From NCBI GenBank assembly GCA_902764705.1, contig CACWWZ010000019.1, forward strand, positions 1 to 64,000: 64,000 nucleotides of DNA, in the 5' to 3' direction. The translations under genes were made by a program, and so were the position numbers. Position 1 is the stretch's first letter. Each line of letters begins with the position of its first letter. Source of the stretch: an uncultured Prevotellaceae bacterium. GTDB taxonomy: Bacteria > Bacteroidota > Bacteroidia > Bacteroidales > Bacteroidaceae. Under the pieces are notes generated by a model. That model was given only the letters and a program-made list of their open reading frames with translations. It made no database searches and was not told the DNA's origin. Positions 38,264-49,107 of this stretch are shown in pieces.

Positions 38264-40789
38264 ATGAAAAGACTGACGCTTATAACATTATTGTTTATTG
38301 TTTATGGGTTATTCTTTAGCTCTGCAATGGCACAGTACCGCTTGTGGTACGACCAGCCGGCAATGACGTGGACGCAGGCACTACCCATTGGCAATGGTGT
38401 GATGGGCGGCATGGTGTTTGGCACGCCTGCCGTAGAGCACATCCAACTGAACGAGGAAACCATTTGGGCCGGACAGCCTAATCAGGTGGTAAACCCCAAT
38501 GCGAAGGAAGCGCTGCCCGAAGTGCGCAGACTAATATTCGAAGGAAAATACAAGGAGGCACAGGATTTGGCAAACCAGAAGGTAATGCCCAATGCCGTGG
38601 GACAGAATATGGGTATGCCTTATCAGCCTTTTGGCGACCTGTATATCGCAATGCCTGGACACGCTGACTATCAGAACTATGAGCGTTGGCTGGACTTAGA
38701 CAATGCTAAAACCATTGTCCGCTATGAGGTGGACGGCGTGCAGTATGAGCGCGAAACGATTGCCCCGTTGGGGGGACATCAGGTGATTGTTATCCGTCTG
38801 ACTGCCAGCGAGAAAGGTAAGATCACGTTTACGGCGAATATGACTACGCCTCACGAGAATCCGCTTGTGGGAAGCCTCCCCCTGACCCCCTCCGAAGGAA
38901 GGGGAAATTGTAGTTACCTGTTGGGGGTTTCTGGCAAGCACGAAGGATTGAAGGGCAAGGTGCGCTTTATGGGTCGGATGGCTGTTGATGCGAAGGGCGG
39001 CAAGGTCAGTGGCTCGAACGGTAACATTAGTGTCGTGGGGGCCGATGAGGCTACGTTGTATGTCACTGTTGGCACGAATGTCAAGAGCTATAAGGACATC
39101 ACGGGTGACGAGGAGGCACAATCCCGTGAGCGCCTGCAAGGGGCTATGGCTTTAGGCTATGAGGCGCTGAAGGCCCTGCACACCAAGACCTACAAGGAAT
39201 ACTACGACCGCGTGACGCTCGATTTGGGCCCGGACCGCTATGCCAAGGTGCCCATGAACAAGCGTATTGAGCGGTTTAGTGCTGTCGGTGGCAAACCCAC
39301 CGACAACAAGCCCGCTGACAATCACCTCGTGGCCACCTATTTCCAGTTCGGACGCTATCTGCTGATTAGCAGCAGTCAGCCCGACAACATGAACCCCGCC
39401 AACCTGCAGGGCATCTGGAACGACAAGATGTTCCCGTCGTGGGACTCGAAATACACGACGAACATCAACCTTGAGATGAACTACTGGCCCTCGGAGGTTT
39501 GCAACCTGACGGAGATGAACGAACCGCTGTTTAAGTTGATTCGCGAAATATACGAACAGGGCAAGCAGACCGCCCGCGATATGTATGGCGTCGACGGGTG
39601 GGTGCTGCATCACAATACCGATCAGTGGCGCATTACGGGGCCTGTGGATCGCGCCCAGACGGGACTGTGGCCGATGGGAGCAGCTTGGCTTTGTCGCCAT
39701 CTGTGGGAACACTATCTCTATACGGGCGACAAGGACTTCCTCCGTCAGTATTACCCCATCATGCTTGACGCAGCTCGTTTCTTTACGCAAACGCTCGTGG
39801 AGTATAACCCCCACCAAACCTCCCCGAGGGGAGGCTTCGGTCACTCCCCCTCGGGGGAGATAGAGAGGGGTTGGCTTGTCGTTTGCCCAGGCGAATCGCC
39901 AGAACACGGCGGCAAGGGACGCCCCACACCCCTCGATGCCGGCGTCACGATGGACAACCAAATCGTGACGGAGCTGTATACAAATGTCTTGGAGGCCGCC
40001 AAGATTTTGGGCAAACTAGATGGACTAGATAAACTAGTAGGACTAGGCGGACTAGCACTTCTAGACACCATTCGCACACAACTCGCCCTGTTGCCGCCGA
40101 TGCAGATTGGTCGTTGGGGCCAGTTGCAGGAGTGGCTCGACGATTTGGACGACCCCAAGGACGACCATCGTCATTTCTCACATCTCTATGGACTCTACCC
40201 CTCGAACCAGATATCGCCCTACCGTACTCCTGAACTTTGGAAAGCCGCCCGTACTTCCCTCGAAGCCCGTGGCGACGTGTCGACAGGCTGGTCAATGGGT
40301 TGGAAGGTTTGTTCATGGGCCCGTCTGTTGGATGGCGAGCATGCCTATAAACTGATTAAGGACCAGTTGACGCTGACTGCTGACACCTTCCTGATTTTTG
40401 GTACTGTCAAGCAGCGTGGCGGCACCTATCCTAATATGTTCGATGCCCATCCCCCCTTCCAGATTGACGGCAACTTCGGTTGTACAGCAGGTATTGCCGA
40501 GATGCTGATGCAGAGTTACGATGGCTTTATCTATCTGTTGCCCGCCTTGCCCTCCGTATGGAAAGACGGTAGCGTGAAAGGGCTCGTGGCTCGTGGCGGT
40601 TTCGAAATCGACATCGACTGGAAAGACGGAGAACTGACGAAAGCCGTCATCCGTTCCCGCAACGGAGGACCTTGTCTGCTGCGCTCGAACACTCCCATCA
40701 AGGGCAAGGGCCTGAAAAAAGGCAAACAGGGTCTCTATACCCTTAGCACCAAGGCTGGTGGAACGTATGAATTAAGAGTTAAGAATTAA
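38264..40789 (+). CDS. Glycoside hydrolase family 95 (alpha-L-fucosidase or alpha-L-galactosidase)
   Basis: An 841-residue exported enzyme with a signal peptide ending SAMAQ. The GH95 N-terminal beta domain starts [19 protein letters not shown] and includes [21 protein letters not shown]. An (alpha/alpha)6 catalytic barrel from about 330 carries [24 protein letters not shown] and [14 protein letters not shown]-terminal domain includes [20 protein letters not shown]. The family releases terminal alpha-L-fucose or alpha-L-galactose from host or plant glycans such as xyloglucan and rhamnogalacturonan II. Repeat-derived inserts lie near residues 205 ([13 protein letters not shown]), 515 ([15 protein letters not shown]) and 590 ([16 protein letters not shown]). 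It is followed 35 bases later by a fucose-isomerase-like gene. Confidence 0.93.
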   Translation: MKRLTLITLLFIVYGLFFSSAMAQYRLWYDQPAMTWTQALPIGNGVMGGMVFGTPAVEHIQLNEETIWAGQPNQVVNPNAKEALPEVRRLIFEGKYKEAQDLANQKVMPNAVGQNMGMPYQPFGDLYIAMPGHADYQNYERWLDLDNAKTIVRYEVDGVQYERETIAPLGGHQVIVIRLTASEKGKITFTANMTTPHENPLVGSLPLTPSEGRGNCSYLLGVSGKHEGLKGKVRFMGRMAVDAKGGKVSGSNGNISVVGADEATLYVTVGTNVKSYKDITGDEEAQSRERLQGAMALGYEALKALHTKTYKEYYDRVTLDLGPDRYAKVPMNKRIERFSAVGGKPTDNKPADNHLVATYFQFGRYLLISSSQPDNMNPANLQGIWNDKMFPSWDSKYTTNINLEMNYWPSEVCNLTEMNEPLFKLIREIYEQGKQTARDMYGVDGWVLHHNTDQWRITGPVDRAQTGLWPMGAAWLCRHLWEHYLYTGDKDFLRQYYPIMLDAARFFTQTLVEYNPHQTSPRGGFGHSPSGEIERGWLVVCPGESPEHGGKGRPTPLDAGVTMDNQIVTELYTNVLEAAKILGKLDGLDKLVGLGGLALLDTIRTQLALLPPMQIGRWGQLQEWLDDLDDPKDDHRHFSHLYGLYPSNQISPYRTPELWKAARTSLEARGDVSTGWSMGWKVCSWARLLDGEHAYKLIKDQLTLTADTFLIFGTVKQRGGTYPNMFDAHPPFQIDGNFGCTAGIAEMLMQSYDGFIYLLPALPSVWKDGSVKGLVARGGFEIDIDWKDGELTKAVIRSRNGGPCLLRSNTPIKGKGLKKGKQGLYTLSTKAGGTYELRVKN
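38870..38910. repeat. In-frame CCTCCCCC/GGAAGGGG repeat in GH95
   Basis: GCCTCCCCCTGACCCCCTCC followed by GAAGGAAGGGG keeps the GH95 frame and inserts a Pro/Gly/Ser loop. Confidence 0.65.
39808..39878. repeat. In-frame double CCTCCCCGAGGGGAGG repeat in GH95
   Basis: Two hairpin-forming tracts (CCTCCCCGAGGGGAGG and CTCCCCCTCGGGGGAG) lie next to each other, followed by GAGAGGGGTTGG, all in frame. Confidence 0.65.
40016..40062. repeat. In-frame CTAGAtgGA/ACTAGt word repeat in GH95
   Basis: Repeated 9-base words (CTAGATGGA, CTAGATAAA, CTAGTAGGA, CTAGGCGGA, CTAGCACTT) encode [17 protein letters not shown]. Confidence 0.7.
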
Positions 40790-40824
40790 GAAAAGAAAAA
40801 AACGATCACTAAATAAATACGATT

Positions 40825-42249
40825 ATGAAGAACGGAAAGACTTGTTTTGGCGTGATTATCGGAACACGCGCCTATTTTAACTCCGCATTGGCCAAGGACG
40901 TGCGTAAGCAACTGCTGAAGACCCTCGACGAGGGTGGTTACGAGTACATTATCTTGCCTGAGAATGCTACGCCTACGGGCAGCTCGAGCATCGAGACCCG
41001 CGAGGATGGTCTGAAGGTTTCAAAGCAGTTCCGCGAGCACCGCGACGAGATTGATGGCATTATCGTCTCCCTGCCCAACTTTGGCTTCGAGATTGGTATC
41101 ATCAATGCCATCAGCGACGCCGACCTGAACGTGCCCGTAATGGTGCAGGCCTGCGACGACGAGAACGACAAGGTAGACCTCGACTCGCGCCGTGATGCCT
41201 TCTGTGGCAAGATCAGCGTGTGCAACAACCTCTATCAGTATGGCATTCCCTTTACGGATACCACGCTGCATACCTACAGCATCTACGACCCGCTGCTGAA
41301 GAAGGATATTGACCGCTTTGCCGCCATCTGCCGCGTGGTGAATGGTCTGCGCCACTGTCGTCTGGGTCAGATTGGTACGCGTCCCTTGGGCTTCAACACC
41401 TGTCGTGCCAGCGAAAAGCTGTTGCAGCGTTCGGGCATTACCGTTGTGCCTGCCGACCTCTCAGAGATTCTCTATGCCGCCCAGAAGATTAAGGATGACG
41501 ACCCCAAATTCATCGAGATGTGCAACCGCACCTGCAACTATGCCAAGGTGCCCGACTCGTATAAGGAGAAACTGGGCTTGCAGGCTAAGTTCAGTGTGGC
41601 TGTAGAGAACTGGATCGAGGCCAACGACGTACAGGCTGTGGCCATTCAGTGTTGGGATTCGCTAGAGCAGAACTACGGTTGTGCACCTTGCGTCACCATG
41701 TCGATGCTCAGCGAAAAACTGATTCCTGCCGCTTGTGAGACCGACCTTGCCGGAGCCGTATCGATGTATGCGCTGGCTTTGGCTTCGCAGAATGCTCCCG
41801 CCCTTCTTGACTGGAACAACAACTTTGCAGAGGACCGCAACAAGTGCGTCTGCACTCACTGTGGCAACTTCCCCAAGCAGTTTGTCGGCAACAATGACTT
41901 GAAATTAGGAGCCCTAGGAGTGTTAGGAAGAACACTAGGAAAAGACAACACCTTCGGTGCCGTCTATGCGAAGGTCTCAGAAGGTCCCTTCACCTTCTTC
42001 CGCATCTCGACCGACGACCCCAAGGGTTGCATCAAGGCCTATCTCGGCAAGGGCGAAATCACCAACGACCCCTACGGCATGGACGGCTGTATCGCTGTCA
42101 CGAAGGTCGACAACCTGCAGAAGCTGATGAAGTATATCTGCAAGAACGGCTTCGAACACCACGTTGCCATGTGCCGCACCGATGTCGTCGACATCCTTAA
42201 CGAGGCCATCGACACCTACCTCGGCTGGAACCTTTATGTACATGAATAA
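40825..42249 (+). CDS. L-fucose isomerase-like protein (FucI/AraA superfamily)
   Basis: A 474-residue cytoplasmic protein distinct from the 607-residue FucI at 6539-8362. It shows the FucI/L-arabinose-isomerase fold: an N-terminal Rossmann-like part (GVIIGTRAYFNSALAKDVR), a middle domain with VQAVAIQCWDSLEQNYGCAPC, and a C-terminal domain with CTHCGNFPKQF and FTFFRISTDDPKG. This branch includes uncharacterised sugar isomerases often next to fucosidases. It lies 35 bases after GH95 and is probably co-transcribed from its regulon element, so the substrate may be the sugar GH95 releases (L-fucose, L-galactose or a methylated form). An insert near residue 370 (LGALGVLGRTLG) is encoded by a repeat tract at 41903-41941. 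Confidence 0.82.
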   Translation: MKNGKTCFGVIIGTRAYFNSALAKDVRKQLLKTLDEGGYEYIILPENATPTGSSSIETREDGLKVSKQFREHRDEIDGIIVSLPNFGFEIGIINAISDADLNVPVMVQACDDENDKVDLDSRRDAFCGKISVCNNLYQYGIPFTDTTLHTYSIYDPLLKKDIDRFAAICRVVNGLRHCRLGQIGTRPLGFNTCRASEKLLQRSGITVVPADLSEILYAAQKIKDDDPKFIEMCNRTCNYAKVPDSYKEKLGLQAKFSVAVENWIEANDVQAVAIQCWDSLEQNYGCAPCVTMSMLSEKLIPAACETDLAGAVSMYALALASQNAPALLDWNNNFAEDRNKCVCTHCGNFPKQFVGNNDLKLGALGVLGRTLGKDNTFGAVYAKVSEGPFTFFRISTDDPKGCIKAYLGKGEITNDPYGMDGCIAVTKVDNLQKLMKYICKNGFEHHVAMCRTDVVDILNEAIDTYLGWNLYVHE

Positions 42250-42345
42250 GAGTGATTTTAAAAGGTAAGAAGAAAAAAAATGTTAAATAAGTAGGTAAGA
42301 AGAGAATTTCTCATTACTCATTACTCATTTCTCATTTAAATTTCG

Positions 42346-42353
42346 TACCTTTG
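42346..42353 (+). promoter_or_regulatory. Bacteroidetes -7 element for the rimP operon
   Basis: TACCTTTG, 73 bases before the rimP ATG and just after a CTCATTACTCATTACTCATTT word repeat (about 42311-42337). No other gene is seen in 42250-42426. Confidence 0.6.
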
Positions 42354-42426
42354 CAGCCGTTCAGAGGAATGAGGGACTCCAGCGCGAGTCTCTCATTCTT
42401 TCATTATAAATACTTAAATATCGTTT

Positions 42427-42900
42427 ATGATAGACAAGAACGTAGTAACAAAAGCTGTTGAGGAGTGGTTGCAGAAGGGCGACTATTACCTGGTAGATGT
42501 AGAAATGACCCCTGATGACCGTATCGTGATTGAGATAGATCACGCTGACGGTGTATGGATTGAAGACTGTGCTGATTTGAGCCGCCATTTACAGGAAGCG
42601 CTGGGTGAGGAGCTGGGCGACTATGAACTGGAAGTAGGTTCGGCAGGTATCGGACAGCCTTTCAAGGTGATGCAGCAGTATGTGAACCACATCGGTAAAG
42701 AGGTGGAAGTGCTGCAGAACAATGGCCTGAAGCTGCAGGGCATCCTAAAGGATGTTGATGCTGAAGCTGGCCAGTTCACTGTGACAGTGAAGGAGAAGCA
42801 GCAGGTGGAGGGCAAGAAGCGCCCCCAACTGGTAGATGTCGACAAGTCGTTCAATGTGAGCGACGTGAAGTACTGCAAATACCTGCTGGCCTTTAAATAA
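42427..42900 (+). CDS. rimP: Ribosome maturation factor RimP
   Basis: A 157-residue cytoplasmic protein needed for 30S subunit assembly. The N-terminal RimP domain (about 10-82: VDVEMTPDDRIVIEIDHADGVWIEDCADLSRH) is followed by the C-terminal SH3-like domain (about 84-157: NHIGKEVEVLQNNGLKLQG). Length and order are normal. It is first in rimP-nusA-infB, the usual bacterial order, 49 bases before nusA. Confidence 0.95.
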   Translation: MIDKNVVTKAVEEWLQKGDYYLVDVEMTPDDRIVIEIDHADGVWIEDCADLSRHLQEALGEELGDYELEVGSAGIGQPFKVMQQYVNHIGKEVEVLQNNGLKLQGILKDVDAEAGQFTVTVKEKQQVEGKKRPQLVDVDKSFNVSDVKYCKYLLAFK

Positions 42901-42949
42901 GGAGAGTAGGAGTAAGGAGAGTAGAAGTAAAATTCAAAAAATAAAATAA

Positions 42950-44209
42950 ATGGCTACATTGAAAAAAGCGAAAGGCCCCTCAATGATTGAGACCTTTCAG
43001 GAGTTTAAGGAGACCAAGAACATTGATCGTACGACCCTGGTGAGTGTGTTGGAAGAAAGTTTCCGTAACGTCATCGCCAAGATGTTTGGTTCGGACGAGA
43101 ACTACGACGTGATTGTCAACCCCGACAAGGGTGACTTTGAGATTCACCGCAACCGTATTGTGGTGGCTGATGGTGAGGTTCAGGACGAGAACAAGGAGAT
43201 TGCCCTGAGCGAGGCCCAGAAGATTGAGCCTGACTACGAAATCGGCGAGGAGGTATCAGAGGAGGTGGAGTTCCAGAAGTTTGGCCGTCGCGCCATTCTG
43301 AACCTGCGCCAGACGCTGGCTTCAAAGATTCTGGAGCTGGAGCACGACTCGCTGTACCAGAAATACAAGGACAAGGTCGGACAGATTGTCAGCGCTGAGG
43401 TTTACCAGATTTGGAAGCGCGAGGTGCTGCTCATCGACGATGAGGGCAACGAGCTCCACCTGCCGAAGAGTGAGCAGATTCCTGCCGACAACTACCACAA
43501 GGGCGAGACCATCCGTGCCATTGTCAAGGAAGTGCAGAACGAGAACAACAATCCGCGCATCATTCTGAGCCGTACCTCGAACCTGTTCCTTGAGCGCCTG
43601 CTCGAGGCTGAGGTTCCTGAGATTAACGACGGTCTGATTACCATCCGTCGCATAGCCCGTATGCCGGGTGAACGTGCCAAGGTGGCTGTCGAGAGTTATG
43701 ACGACCGTATCGATCCCGTAGGAGCCTGCGTAGGTGTTAGAGGTAGTCGTGTACATGGTATCGTTCGTGAGATGTGCAACGAAAATATCGATGTCATCAA
43801 CTTCTCGAACAACACGCAGCTCTTCATCCAGCGCGCCCTGTCGCCTGCCAAGGTTACTAGCATTACGCTGAATCCCGAGGAGCACAAGGCAGAGGTTTAT
43901 CTGCAGCCTGAGGAGGTGTCTCTTGCTATTGGTAAGGGTGGCTTGAACATCAAACTGGCCTCTATGCTGACAGAATATACCATCGACGTATTCCGTGTGG
44001 TGAACGAAAATGAGGCTGACGAGGATATCTACCTCGACGAGTTTGCTGACGAAATTGATCAGTGGATTATCGATTCTATCAAGGCTATCGGTCTGGATAC
44101 CGCCAAGTCTGTACTGAAAGCTCCACGTGAGATGTTGATCGAGAAGGCCGACCTGGAGGAGGAGACCGTTGATCACGTGATTGAAGTGCTGAAGGCAGAG
44201 TTCGAGTAA
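42950..44209 (+). CDS. nusA: Transcription termination/antitermination protein NusA
   Basis: A 419-residue protein that binds RNA polymerase and nascent RNA to control pausing, termination and antitermination. An N-terminal polymerase-binding domain (about 1-130) is followed by an S1 domain (about 135-200), KH1 (GACVGVRGSRVHGIVREM near 260) and KH2 (SLAIGKGGLNIKLASML near 325). A C-terminal acidic helical part follows. It lies between rimP and infB as in most bacteria. A GGAGTAAGGAGAGTAG-type word repeat precedes it. Confidence 0.96.
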   Translation: MATLKKAKGPSMIETFQEFKETKNIDRTTLVSVLEESFRNVIAKMFGSDENYDVIVNPDKGDFEIHRNRIVVADGEVQDENKEIALSEAQKIEPDYEIGEEVSEEVEFQKFGRRAILNLRQTLASKILELEHDSLYQKYKDKVGQIVSAEVYQIWKREVLLIDDEGNELHLPKSEQIPADNYHKGETIRAIVKEVQNENNNPRIILSRTSNLFLERLLEAEVPEINDGLITIRRIARMPGERAKVAVESYDDRIDPVGACVGVRGSRVHGIVREMCNENIDVINFSNNTQLFIQRALSPAKVTSITLNPEEHKAEVYLQPEEVSLAIGKGGLNIKLASMLTEYTIDVFRVVNENEADEDIYLDEFADEIDQWIIDSIKAIGLDTAKSVLKAPREMLIEKADLEEETVDHVIEVLKAEFE

Positions 44210-44246
44210 TTTTCAATTTACAATTTTCAATTTTCAATTTGAATAG

Positions 44247-47051
44247 ATGGGAGTAAGATTAAATAAAGTATTATCAGAGCTCAATATTGGACTTCAAACG
44301 GCAGTTGATTTCCTGAAAAAGAAGAGCTCGCTGGGTGAAATCAAGGACGACGCTACGCCGAACACCAAGATTTCCGACGAGCAGTATGAGGCTTTGGTGA
44401 ATGAGTTCAGTACCGACAAGGCTGTCAAGACTAAGGCTGAGATGTTGTTTGCGAAAAAGCCCAAGGAGAAGAAAGTGGTGGAGAAGCCGGAGAAAAAGGC
44501 TGTTGTCGCTGCTGACGATCTTTTGGACAGTCATCCGCAGTTCAAACCTGTGGGCAAGATTGATTTGGACAGCATCGGAAAGGCGAAAGCTGCTCCGAAG
44601 GCTGAACCAGAGCCTGTGGTTGCTGCCGAACCACAGGAAATAGCAAAACCAGAAGATGAAATTGCCGAACCTGAGGTGGAAGAGTCCGTCGAAGTACAGG
44701 CTCCTGAGCCAGAGGTTGAAGAGCTGGAAGAGGATGAGGTTCTTGTTGAGGAAGGTGAAGACGACGATGAGGAGGAAGTGGAAGAAGAAAATGCTGATTC
44801 TGTCCCCGTCAAGACTCCCGGCGAGCTGAAAGCTGCACAGAACATGCCTCAGTTGAATGTGGTGGGCAAGATAGACCTCTCGACGTTGAACCAGAGCACT
44901 CGTCCGAAGAAGAAATCAAAAGAGGAGCGCCGTAAGGAACGCGAGGAGAAAGCTGCAGGTGAACGTAAGAAGCGTGAGCGTATCCGCCAGGGTAAGGTGG
45001 ATATCGAGGCTGCTGCCAAGCAGGCAAACCAGCAGCAACAGAACCAGAACAAGAAGAACCAGAACCAGAACAAGAACGGCAACCAGCAACAACAGCAGCA
45101 AGGCGGTAAGAAGAATAAGAAGAACCGTCCTGTGAAGCCGTTGGAGGTTGACGATGAGGCAGTAGCACGTCAGGTGAAGGAAACCTTGGCTCGTCTGACT
45201 TCGAAGAACCAGAACAAGAAGGGTGCCAAGTACCGTCGCGAGAAGCGTGATGCCGTAGCAGAGCGCATGAACGAGGAGATGGCCGCAGAGGCCGCAGAGA
45301 GCAAGGTGCTGAAACTGACTGAGTTCGTGACCGTTTCCGAGTTGGCTACGATGATGAACGTGGGTGTCAACCAGGTCATCGGAACGTGTATGTCTATTGG
45401 TATCATGGTGTCTATCAACCAGCGTCTGGATGCTGAAACCATCAATATCGTGGCTGACGAGTTTGGTTTTACTACAGAGTATGTTTCTGCTGAGGTTCAG
45501 AACGCCATTACCGAGGAGGAGGATGACGAGAACGATCTGATCAGTCGTGCTCCTATCGTCACGGTGATGGGTCATGTCGATCATGGTAAGACCTCGTTGC
45601 TCGACCATATCCGCAACACCAACGTGATTGCCGGTGAGGCTGGCGGTATTACCCAGCACATCGGTGCCTACAACGTGAAACTGAAGGACGGTCATAGCAT
45701 TACCTTCCTTGACACCCCTGGTCACGAGGCCTTCACGGCTATGCGTGCCCGTGGTGCTCAGGTAACGGATATCGCCATCATCATCGTCGCAGCCGACGAC
45801 TCTGTAATGCCTACCACCAAGGAGGCCATTGCTCATGCTCAGGCAGCCAACGTACCGATGGTGTTTGCTATCAATAAGATAGATAAACCGGGTGCCAATC
45901 CCGATAAGATTCGCGAGGACTTGGCCAACATGAACCTGTTGGTGGAGGACTGGGGCGGTAAGTACCAATGCCAGGAAATATCAGCCAAGAAGGGTATTGG
46001 TGTTTATGAACTATTGGAGAAGGTGCTGCTCGAAGCTGAGATGCTCGACCTGAAGGCCAACCCCAATCGTAAGGCCACTGGTTCTATCATCGAGTCGTCG
46101 CTCGACAAGGGTCGTGGCTATGTCTCTACCGTTCTTGTGTCCAACGGTACACTGAAGATTGGCGATGTCGTTATCGCTGGTACTGCATGGGGCCGTGTGA
46201 AGGCTATGTTCAATGAGCGTAACCAGCGCATTGAGAAGGCTGGTCCTGCCGAGCCCGCTATCATTCTGGGTCTTAACGGTGCACCAACGGCCGGTGACTC
46301 GTTCCACGTGATGGAAACGGAGCAGGAGGCTCGCGAAATTGCCAACAAGCGCATACAGTTGCAGCGTGAACAGAGCCTGCGTACAACTACGAAGCTCGGT
46401 CTTGACGAATTGTCACACCGTATTGCTCTGGGCGAGTTCCATGAGTTAAACATCATCGTCAAGGGTGATACCGACGGTTCTATCGAGGCACTCTCCGATT
46501 CGTTCATCAAACTTTCTACAGAGAAGGTTCAGGTCAATGTCATCTCGAAGGCTGTAGGTCAGATTTCCGAGAACGACGTCATGCTGGCCAGCGCTTCGCA
46601 GGCTATCATCGTCGGCTTCCAGGTGCGTCCCTCTGCCGATGCCCGTCGTGCTGCCGATCGTGAGGGTGTTGAGATCAATACATACTCTATCATCTACGAT
46701 GCCATCGACGAGGTGAAGTCAACGATGGAGGGTATGCTCGACAAGGTGAAGAAGGAGATTGTCACTGGTGAGATTGAGGTCAAGCAGGTGTTCAAGATAT
46801 CGAAGGTGGGTACCGTTGCCGGTGGTCTGGTGACCGATGGTAAGGTACACAACAAGGATAAGGCCCGTGTGGTTCGCGACGGTATCGTCGTTCACACCGC
46901 TCCTATCGATGCCCTGAAGCGCTACAAGGACGATGCCAAGGAAGTGGCAACTGGCTTGGAGTGCGGTATCTCGCTGGTTAACTTCAACGACATCCAGGTG
47001 GGTGATATCATCGAAACCTTCACGGAGATCGAGGTAGAGCAGAAGCTCTGA
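44247..47051 (+). CDS. infB: Translation initiation factor IF-2
   Basis: A 934-residue GTPase that places initiator tRNA on the 30S subunit and promotes subunit joining. An N-terminal IF2N motif ([20 protein letters not shown]) is followed by a long low-complexity region of acidic ([20 protein letters not shown]) and Gln/Asn-rich ([17 protein letters not shown]) stretches. A second IF2N-like segment lies near 355-410. The GTPase domain has [12 protein letters not shown] near 442, DTPGHEAF and NKIDKPGA, and is followed by domains II, III and IV. The gene follows nusA by 37 bases, a gap filled with TTTCAATTT word repeats. Confidence 0.97.
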   Translation: MGVRLNKVLSELNIGLQTAVDFLKKKSSLGEIKDDATPNTKISDEQYEALVNEFSTDKAVKTKAEMLFAKKPKEKKVVEKPEKKAVVAADDLLDSHPQFKPVGKIDLDSIGKAKAAPKAEPEPVVAAEPQEIAKPEDEIAEPEVEESVEVQAPEPEVEELEEDEVLVEEGEDDDEEEVEEENADSVPVKTPGELKAAQNMPQLNVVGKIDLSTLNQSTRPKKKSKEERRKEREEKAAGERKKRERIRQGKVDIEAAAKQANQQQQNQNKKNQNQNKNGNQQQQQQGGKKNKKNRPVKPLEVDDEAVARQVKETLARLTSKNQNKKGAKYRREKRDAVAERMNEEMAAEAAESKVLKLTEFVTVSELATMMNVGVNQVIGTCMSIGIMVSINQRLDAETINIVADEFGFTTEYVSAEVQNAITEEEDDENDLISRAPIVTVMGHVDHGKTSLLDHIRNTNVIAGEAGGITQHIGAYNVKLKDGHSITFLDTPGHEAFTAMRARGAQVTDIAIIIVAADDSVMPTTKEAIAHAQAANVPMVFAINKIDKPGANPDKIREDLANMNLLVEDWGGKYQCQEISAKKGIGVYELLEKVLLEAEMLDLKANPNRKATGSIIESSLDKGRGYVSTVLVSNGTLKIGDVVIAGTAWGRVKAMFNERNQRIEKAGPAEPAIILGLNGAPTAGDSFHVMETEQEAREIANKRIQLQREQSLRTTTKLGLDELSHRIALGEFHELNIIVKGDTDGSIEALSDSFIKLSTEKVQVNVISKAVGQISENDVMLASASQAIIVGFQVRPSADARRAADREGVEINTYSIIYDAIDEVKSTMEGMLDKVKKEIVTGEIEVKQVFKISKVGTVAGGLVTDGKVHNKDKARVVRDGIVVHTAPIDALKRYKDDAKEVATGLECGISLVNFNDIQVGDIIETFTEIEVEQKL

Positions 47052-47088
47052 GAAGTGAATAGTGAATAGTGAATAATTTGCTACCGCT

Positions 47089-49107
47089 GTGACGAAGGGC
47101 AAAGTACGGAGTTTTGCCGATAGGCTGACAAGGAGGATAGTGCTCGTGTTGTTGATCATCATGGGCCTTACCGCCTTTTGGCTTTTCGCACTCGGCGCTA
47201 GCTTTGTCCTAGAAGAGGAGACCTACCGTCATGAGGCGATGATACAGGCCACCGCAGAGAATATCAATCATGTGATATCAGATATCTTTGTGGCGGTCAA
47301 TAATCAGATGCCGGAGATCGAGGAGAGTCTCGACCGTCCTGAGCGGATGCTGAAGCTGGTAGAACGTACTGTGGCGCAGAATCCTCGTATCCGTAGTTGT
47401 GGCATCAGTTTCGTGGAGAACTATTATCCTGGCAAGGGGCGTGGCTATATGCCCTACGCCGTCAAGAGGGACAGTAGCCATATCGAGGTGAACAATTTCG
47501 GAGCCGAACGACAGGACTATCTTGGTGAGGACTGGTTCCTGAAAGCGTTGGATGCCAAGGATGGATTCTGGTCGGAACCTTTCTTTGAGGGGAATGACAG
47601 TGTTTCTCCGCTGGTGGCCTACGTTCGGCCTGTCTTCGACCAACAGGGTCGTGCGGTGGCTGTGCTTGGTGCAGATATCTCGCTCGACTGGTTGAGGGAG
47701 AAGATGGAAAAGGCCGACTGGGATCTTTATTGCGAACAGTGGACGGGTTTTAATGAGGAAAGACGCGCAAAAAGGGAGGAGTTCTGGAAGCCTTATAGTA
47801 TGATTGTGAGTCGGAAGGGCACGTTTATCGTACATCCTGACGAAAGGCGGATTATCCGTGACAGTATCGGCTCCATTGTGAAGGCTTCAAAGGATACGGT
47901 CCTGGTGACGATGGCCCAGCGCATTCTGGAAGGGAAGTCCAGTAAGGTCTTTGAAATCACAGATGAAGACAACTACGAATGCTCGGATTTTGACGGGCGT
48001 TCGGGCTATGTGTTCTTCACACCTATAAACCATGCAGGGTGGTCGCTGGTGTTGTTCACACCGGCGTTGTCTCTGGATATGATCGCTTATTTCATTGGGG
48101 CGCTTTTGGCGTTCTTCGTGCTTCTGGCTGTGGTGATCGTGTGGTTGGTGAGCAGGTATTCGATCAAGAGGGCTGCCAAGCCGCTGAAACAGTTGGCTTC
48201 TTCTGCTGACGAGGTGGCAAAAGGTAACTTCGAGGTGCCGCTGCCTGATATTAAACATCGGGACGAGATCGGGAATCTGCGCGATGCGATGGAGGATATG
48301 CAGCATTCGCTGGCGAGATATGTGAGTGAGCTTCAGGAGACGACGGCCTCGAAAGCGGCTATAGAACAGGAACTGAAGACGGCGCATGATATCCAAATGG
48401 CGATGTTGCCGAAGATTTTCCCGCCATTCCCTGAGCGTGACGACATCGATATCTACGGACAGCTGACGCCGGCGAAGGACGTGGGTGGCGACCTGTTCGA
48501 CTTCTTTATCCTGGACGAGAAGCTGTATTTCTGTATTGGCGACGTATCGGGTAAGGGCGTGCCGGCCTCGCTGGTGATGGCGATGACTCGCTCGCTGTTC
48601 CGCAATGTCTCTCTGCATGTGTCAGAACCGAATGTGATCGTCGGTGCGCTGAATGCCGCTGTGGCCGACGGGAATGAATCGAATATGTTCGTGACGGTTT
48701 TCCTCGGCGTGCTCGACCTGCAGACGGGTGTGTTCCAATACTGTAATGCGGGGCATAATTCACCGCTGCTGATAGGTGAGGGGGTCGAGACTCTGGCCTG
48801 CGACGCCAATGTGCCTATTGGCGTGATTGATGACTGGTCGTATTCTCGACAGGAGATACAACTGGAGAAACAGACAATCATATTCCTCTATACCGACGGG
48901 CTCAGTGAGGCCGAGGACAGTATGCACGGCCAGTTTGGTGAAGAGCGGATTAATCGTGTGGCCAAGGCACAAGCGGCAGAGGGAATCATTGAGCCTGCCG
49001 CTCTCGTCAGTGCGATGAATGATGAGGTACATCGTTTCGTGGATGAGGCAGAGCAGAGTGATGACTTGACGATGCTCGCTATCAAATATATTAAGAATGG
49101 ATCATAA
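47089..49107 (+). CDS. Membrane sensor PP2C/SpoIIE-type serine phosphatase with Cache and HAMP domains
   Basis: A 672-residue inner-membrane protein, GTG start. The first helix is at about 16-41 ([20 protein letters not shown]), a dCache-like periplasmic sensor at about 42-320 ([20 protein letters not shown]), the second helix near 328-352, HAMP near 355-408 ([20 protein letters not shown]) and a short coiled coil. The PP2C/SpoIIE phosphatase domain spans about 440-672 with metal motifs [33 protein letters not shown] and SDDLTMLAI. It would dephosphorylate a regulator, classically an anti-sigma antagonist, in response to a periplasmic signal. It lies 37 bases after infB and overlaps sufB by 11 bases, an unexpected place for such a sensor. 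Confidence 0.9.
   Translation: MTKGKVRSFADRLTRRIVLVLLIIMGLTAFWLFALGASFVLEEETYRHEAMIQATAENINHVISDIFVAVNNQMPEIEESLDRPERMLKLVERTVAQNPRIRSCGISFVENYYPGKGRGYMPYAVKRDSSHIEVNNFGAERQDYLGEDWFLKALDAKDGFWSEPFFEGNDSVSPLVAYVRPVFDQQGRAVAVLGADISLDWLREKMEKADWDLYCEQWTGFNEERRAKREEFWKPYSMIVSRKGTFIVHPDERRIIRDSIGSIVKASKDTVLVTMAQRILEGKSSKVFEITDEDNYECSDFDGRSGYVFFTPINHAGWSLVLFTPALSLDMIAYFIGALLAFFVLLAVVIVWLVSRYSIKRAAKPLKQLASSADEVAKGNFEVPLPDIKHRDEIGNLRDAMEDMQHSLARYVSELQETTASKAAIEQELKTAHDIQMAMLPKIFPPFPERDDIDIYGQLTPAKDVGGDLFDFFILDEKLYFCIGDVSGKGVPASLVMAMTRSLFRNVSLHVSEPNVIVGALNAAVADGNESNMFVTVFLGVLDLQTGVFQYCNAGHNSPLLIGEGVETLACDANVPIGVIDDWSYSRQEIQLEKQTIIFLYTDGLSEAEDSMHGQFGEERINRVAKAQAAEGIIEPAALVSAMNDEVHRFVDEAEQSDDLTMLAIKYIKNGS

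Noticed and set aside
43322..44176. 284-codon open frame opposite nusA
   Set aside because: It is fully antisense to conserved KH domains and is a shadow of biased codons.
44916..45968. 350-codon open frame on the minus strand opposite infB
   Set aside because: It is antisense to the conserved IF-2 gene, and the Leu/Val-rich translation mirrors the Gln/Asn/Lys-rich region. No independent coding signal is present.
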